DNA from: JACPGQ01 sp039798685
GTDB taxonomy: Bacteria > Patescibacteriota > Microgenomatia > Levybacterales > UBA12049
Direction: 5' to 3'
DNA: 6,346 nucleotides
Assembly: GCA_039798685.1 (NCBI GenBank)
Contig: JBDKFM010000061.1
Coordinates: forward strand, 1-6,346
The position numbers and the translations under genes were made by a program. The notes beneath the pieces were generated by a model that had not been told where the DNA came from, did no database searches, and saw nothing but the letters and a program-made list of their open reading frames with translations. Positions 4,404-6,346 of the stretch are shown here, piece by piece (within the stretch, counting starts at the first letter, position 1; the number at the start of each line of letters is the position of its first letter).

Positions 4404-5271
4404 CGCGTGGTATCTCTGCGACGAGATCTGAAGAATTATACATATACCCAACTTTCTCAAACAGTGACTCCCCTGCTTTTTTATTGATATATGATCCGGC
4501 TTTTGCAGCCAAAAACATCTCGTTTTTACATGCCAATGCAGCGACAAGTCCTGCAAGCACATCGCCAGTTCCACCTTTCGTCATCCCTGCATTTCCTCCA
4601 CTAATCACCACACACTGATCAGGGGAACACACCACATCGTCTTCACCTTTTCGAAGAATAATTACCTTATGCGACTTTGCCATTTGAGCGACATTTTCCT
4701 CAGTCGGTGGGAGTGCAAAAAGACGCTCAAATTCTCCATGATGTGGAGTGAGGACCACCTCAGTCATCCCGTTTAGCCACTCCCTCTCCATCATCTGCAA
4801 CGCTCCTCCGTCGATCACCCACTTCTTCTTTGGATACTTTTTCAGTAAATACTTTGTAAGAGCGTAAGTCTGCAGCCCTTCATCTTCAATCTTATCAATT
4901 TCTTGTAAATTTGAAATTTGATATTTGAAATTTGAAATCTCACTCTCCGAACGCACCATTCCCGGTCCAATCAATACACAATCTGCTTCATCTACATACT
5001 CTTCAAGATTCTCCCGCGGTACGACAATACCGTCCCTAAACTCTTTTTTCACTTCATGGACTATCCTGTTATTCTCTGGAACCGAGGAATAAAACACCAT
5101 ATCAACAATTCGGGATGCAACACCAAGCGACCACAAACTCGCCGCATGAAAAAGATGTGAGCCGCCAATGAGCAAGAGCTTCCCATTCTGTCCTTTATGG
5201 GAATCTCGCGGTGGAACATAAAGCATTTTCAACTCATCACTATTGAATTTATGTAGAGTACTATTTGCCAT
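4369..5271 (-). CDS. nnrD: ADP-dependent (S)-NAD(P)H-hydrate dehydratase
   Basis: This 300-residue cytoplasmic enzyme of the ribokinase-like fold returns damaged, hydrated NADH or NADPH to the normal cofactor using ADP (ATP in eukaryotes). Family marks in order: HKGQNGKLLLIGGS (25-38); IGPGM (101-105), a nucleotide-site glycine segment; WVIDGGAL (151-158); LTPHHGEFERL (174-184); ILRKGEDDVV (205-214); and the signature GNAGMTKGGTGDVLAG (226-241) with catalytic base D237. It matches the C-terminal half of E. coli YjeF. The N-terminal epimerase half (NnrE) is absent, so any epimerase must be encoded elsewhere. Residues about 110-130 form an extra loop containing ISNFKYQISNLQ, encoded by a 7-base tandem repeat. 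The gene starts 3 bases after the recF stop without a Shine-Dalgarno motif, implying an operon with recF, and its 3' end overlaps the convergent 3942 gene by 35 bases. Confidence 0.93.
   Translation of the reverse strand: MANSTLHKFNSDELKMLYVPPRDSHKGQNGKLLLIGGSHLFHAASLWSLGVASRIVDMVFYSSVPENNRIVHEVKKEFRDGIVVPRENLEEYVDEADCVLIGPGMVRSESEISNFKYQISNLQEIDKIEDEGLQTYALTKYLLKKYPKKKWVIDGGALQMMEREWLNGMTEVVLTPHHGEFERLFALPPTEENVAQMAKSHKVIILRKGEDDVVCSPDQCVVISGGNAGMTKGGTGDVLAGLVAALACKNEMFLAAKAGSYINKKAGESLFEKVGYMYNSSDLVAEIPRVMSLVWGSRRP
4903..4938. repeat. Heptamer tandem repeat inside nnrD
   Basis: Four 7-base units read TTGAAAT on the plus strand at 4911-4917, 4925-4931 and 4932-4938, with one variant TTGATAT at 4918-4924. 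A degraded fifth copy lies at 4903-4910. Because 7 is not a multiple of 3, the encoded peptide repeats every 21 bases (ISNFKYQ then ISNLQ). The tract is much richer in A+T than the surrounding gene and falls between the GPG and IDGGAL motifs, in what should be a surface loop. From memory, similar ATTTCAA-type short repeats are common between genes in some Patescibacteria and other bacteria; this was not checked. Confidence 0.8.
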
Positions 5272-5274
5272 AAA

Positions 5275-6346
5275 TTATTTGCCATTTTCAGCATGGCTTC
5301 CCAATTCTATCATAGCCATCTTTCGAAGCTGAGCATGCGAAAGAAATTCTTTGTGCGTTGTCGTCATGATCGTTTGCTGCTTATCCAAAATAGCAAGCAC
5401 GTGCTGTATATGTCCGGCATCAAGCTCTGAAAATACATCATCAAGAAGGAGTAGCGGCCGCTCCCCACGTAGTTTCTCAATATACGCTAGCTGCATGAGT
5501 TTTAACTGCAGTATCGCAAGCCGCTGCTGACCACGTGAACCAAAAAACCGTATATCTGATTCCTGATCATTCTGCATATGCACCTGAAAATCATCCCTAT
5601 GAGGTCCGACTAGTGTCGACGCTGCTGCAATTTCTTCCCGGCTGTAGTGCTCAATACGACTTTTTGAGATCTCACTTTTGTCATACCTGATTCGAATTTG
5701 AAACAAATCTTTCACCTCAGTATTCACAAACGAGAGAAACATCTCGCGCTCCTGTGCAATCACTTGTCCGTAGCGAATAAGCAAATCACTCCAGTATGAA
5801 AGCTGACCGATATGCCTCTTTCCTGTCTCCCGCATCATCTCCAAAAGTGCATTTCGCTGCCTCAATCCCTTCTCATACTGAGAAAGCGCCTGACGATATT
5901 CGAGACTGATCTGCTCAAGTACTTGATTGAGAAACTCCCGCCTGAGAGACGGACCATCGATTATGACCTCGAGATCTGACGGCGCAAACAAAACGGCCGG
6001 AAGAATCCCTGCAAAATCAACACGGCGCTTCGGTACATCATTCACTAAAAAACGCGTCAGAGGGGTTTTTATGCCCTGCACAAGCCCTGTCGTCAGCATC
6101 ACCTCAAGCTGTTGCTCTCCCCTTTTCTCGCTTTCCCTATCCGCTCCTTGCCCCTTACCCTCTACTACAATTCCCTTCACTCTCGCCATCTCCTTCTCAA
6201 ATGCAATCATCGTCTCTTTTTTCTCAGCCCTGAAGCTTTTCCCGTTTGCCAAAAGCGTGATTGCCTCCATCAGATTACTTTTCCCGGCAGTATTCGGACC
6301 GATGATGACGGTCGTATGTGGAGAAAAGTCAAATGAAGTCTTAGAA
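5275..6346 (-). CDS. recF: DNA replication and repair protein RecF (N-terminus beyond right edge)
   Basis: RecF is an SMC-like ATPase that binds single-/double-strand DNA junctions and helps load RecA at gaps. The open frame continues upstream of the internal ATG at 6270 to the window edge and supplies the Walker A motif GPNTAGKSN (codons 6300-6274), so the true start lies outside, probably 10-20 codons further. Numbering from M at 6270: GPHRDDF (222-228), typical of RecF; the ABC signature GSRGQQRLA (244-252); Walker B LLLLDDVFSELD (273-284) with D-loop; and the switch-region TTTHKEF (303-309). The middle part (about 110-200) is the helical arm. The visible 356 residues plus the missing start fit the usual 350-380. 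The Walker A has Thr-Ala where many RecF proteins have a Gly after the Asn. It heads an apparent operon with nnrD 3 bases downstream; its own promoter is outside the window. Confidence 0.95.
   Translation of the reverse strand, partial: SKTSFDFSPHTTVIIGPNTAGKSNLMEAITLLANGKSFRAEKKETMIAFEKEMARVKGIVVEGKGQGADRESEKRGEQQLEVMLTTGLVQGIKTPLTRFLVNDVPKRRVDFAGILPAVLFAPSDLEVIIDGPSLRREFLNQVLEQISLEYRQALSQYEKGLRQRNALLEMMRETGKRHIGQLSYWSDLLIRYGQVIAQEREMFLSFVNTEVKDLFQIRIRYDKSEISKSRIEHYSREEIAAASTLVGPHRDDFQVHMQNDQESDIRFFGSRGQQRLAILQLKLMQLAYIEKLRGERPLLLLDDVFSELDAGHIQHVLAILDKQQTIMTTTHKEFLSHAQLRKMAMIELGSHAENGK

Noticed and set aside
4412..4427. ATCTC/GAGAT hairpin just after the stop of the 3942 gene, considered as a terminator
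   Set aside because: Five weak pairs, no following T tract, and it lies inside nnrD coding sequence.
6268..6270. ATG at 6270 as the start of recF
   Set aside because: The frame stays open upstream and encodes the Walker A motif and preceding strand, so this Met is internal.

Overview
This window most likely comes from a Candidate Phyla Radiation (Patescibacteria) bacterium, probably Parcubacteria-like. That placement is an inference. It rests on an archaeal/eukaryotic-type ATP-dependent DNA ligase beside ordinary bacterial genes (pth, recF, a stand-alone nnrD), a small two-helix DUF5654-type membrane protein, very tight gene packing, and gene starts without recognisable Shine-Dalgarno sequences. 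The standard bacterial code reads all genes sensibly.

Layout, left to right. At the left edge the first 18 codons of peptidyl-tRNA hydrolase (pth) run leftward out of the window. A 174-base divergent spacer carries promoters for pth and for a small unrecognised gene (231-668, +). That gene runs convergently into the end of the ATP-dependent DNA ligase (687-2456, -). The ligase lies 3 bases downstream of a Fic-family AMP-transferase gene (2460-3512, -), so the two probably form one operon. Fic is divergent from a DUF5654-like membrane protein gene (3580-3858, +) across 67 bases with back-to-back promoters. An unrecognised membrane-anchored protein follows (3942-4403, +). Its 3' end overlaps by 35 bases the end of nnrD, the NAD(P)H-hydrate dehydratase gene (4369-5271, -). 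nnrD starts 3 bases after recF (5275 to beyond 6346, -), whose first dozen or so codons lie outside the window.

Functionally the window mixes housekeeping (rescue of peptidyl-tRNA, repair of hydrated NAD(P)H, recombinational repair by RecF, DNA nick sealing) with a regulatory or toxin-like Fic enzyme and two small membrane proteins. No RNA genes, CRISPR arrays, insertion sequences or phage genes were seen.

Most notable signals: (1) three plus-strand genes each have a sigma70-like promoter placed so that transcription would begin at or within one base of the ATG, and fic is close to this, which suggests leaderless mRNAs; (2) a 7-base tandem repeat lies inside nnrD and encodes an extra loop; (3) Fic and the ligase, both AMP-transferring enzymes, share an operon; (4) a possible -1 frameshift in the 231-668 gene would give it a proline-rich tail. 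I found no clear, complete, undescribed system. The fic-ligase operon with its divergent membrane gene is the best candidate for one.
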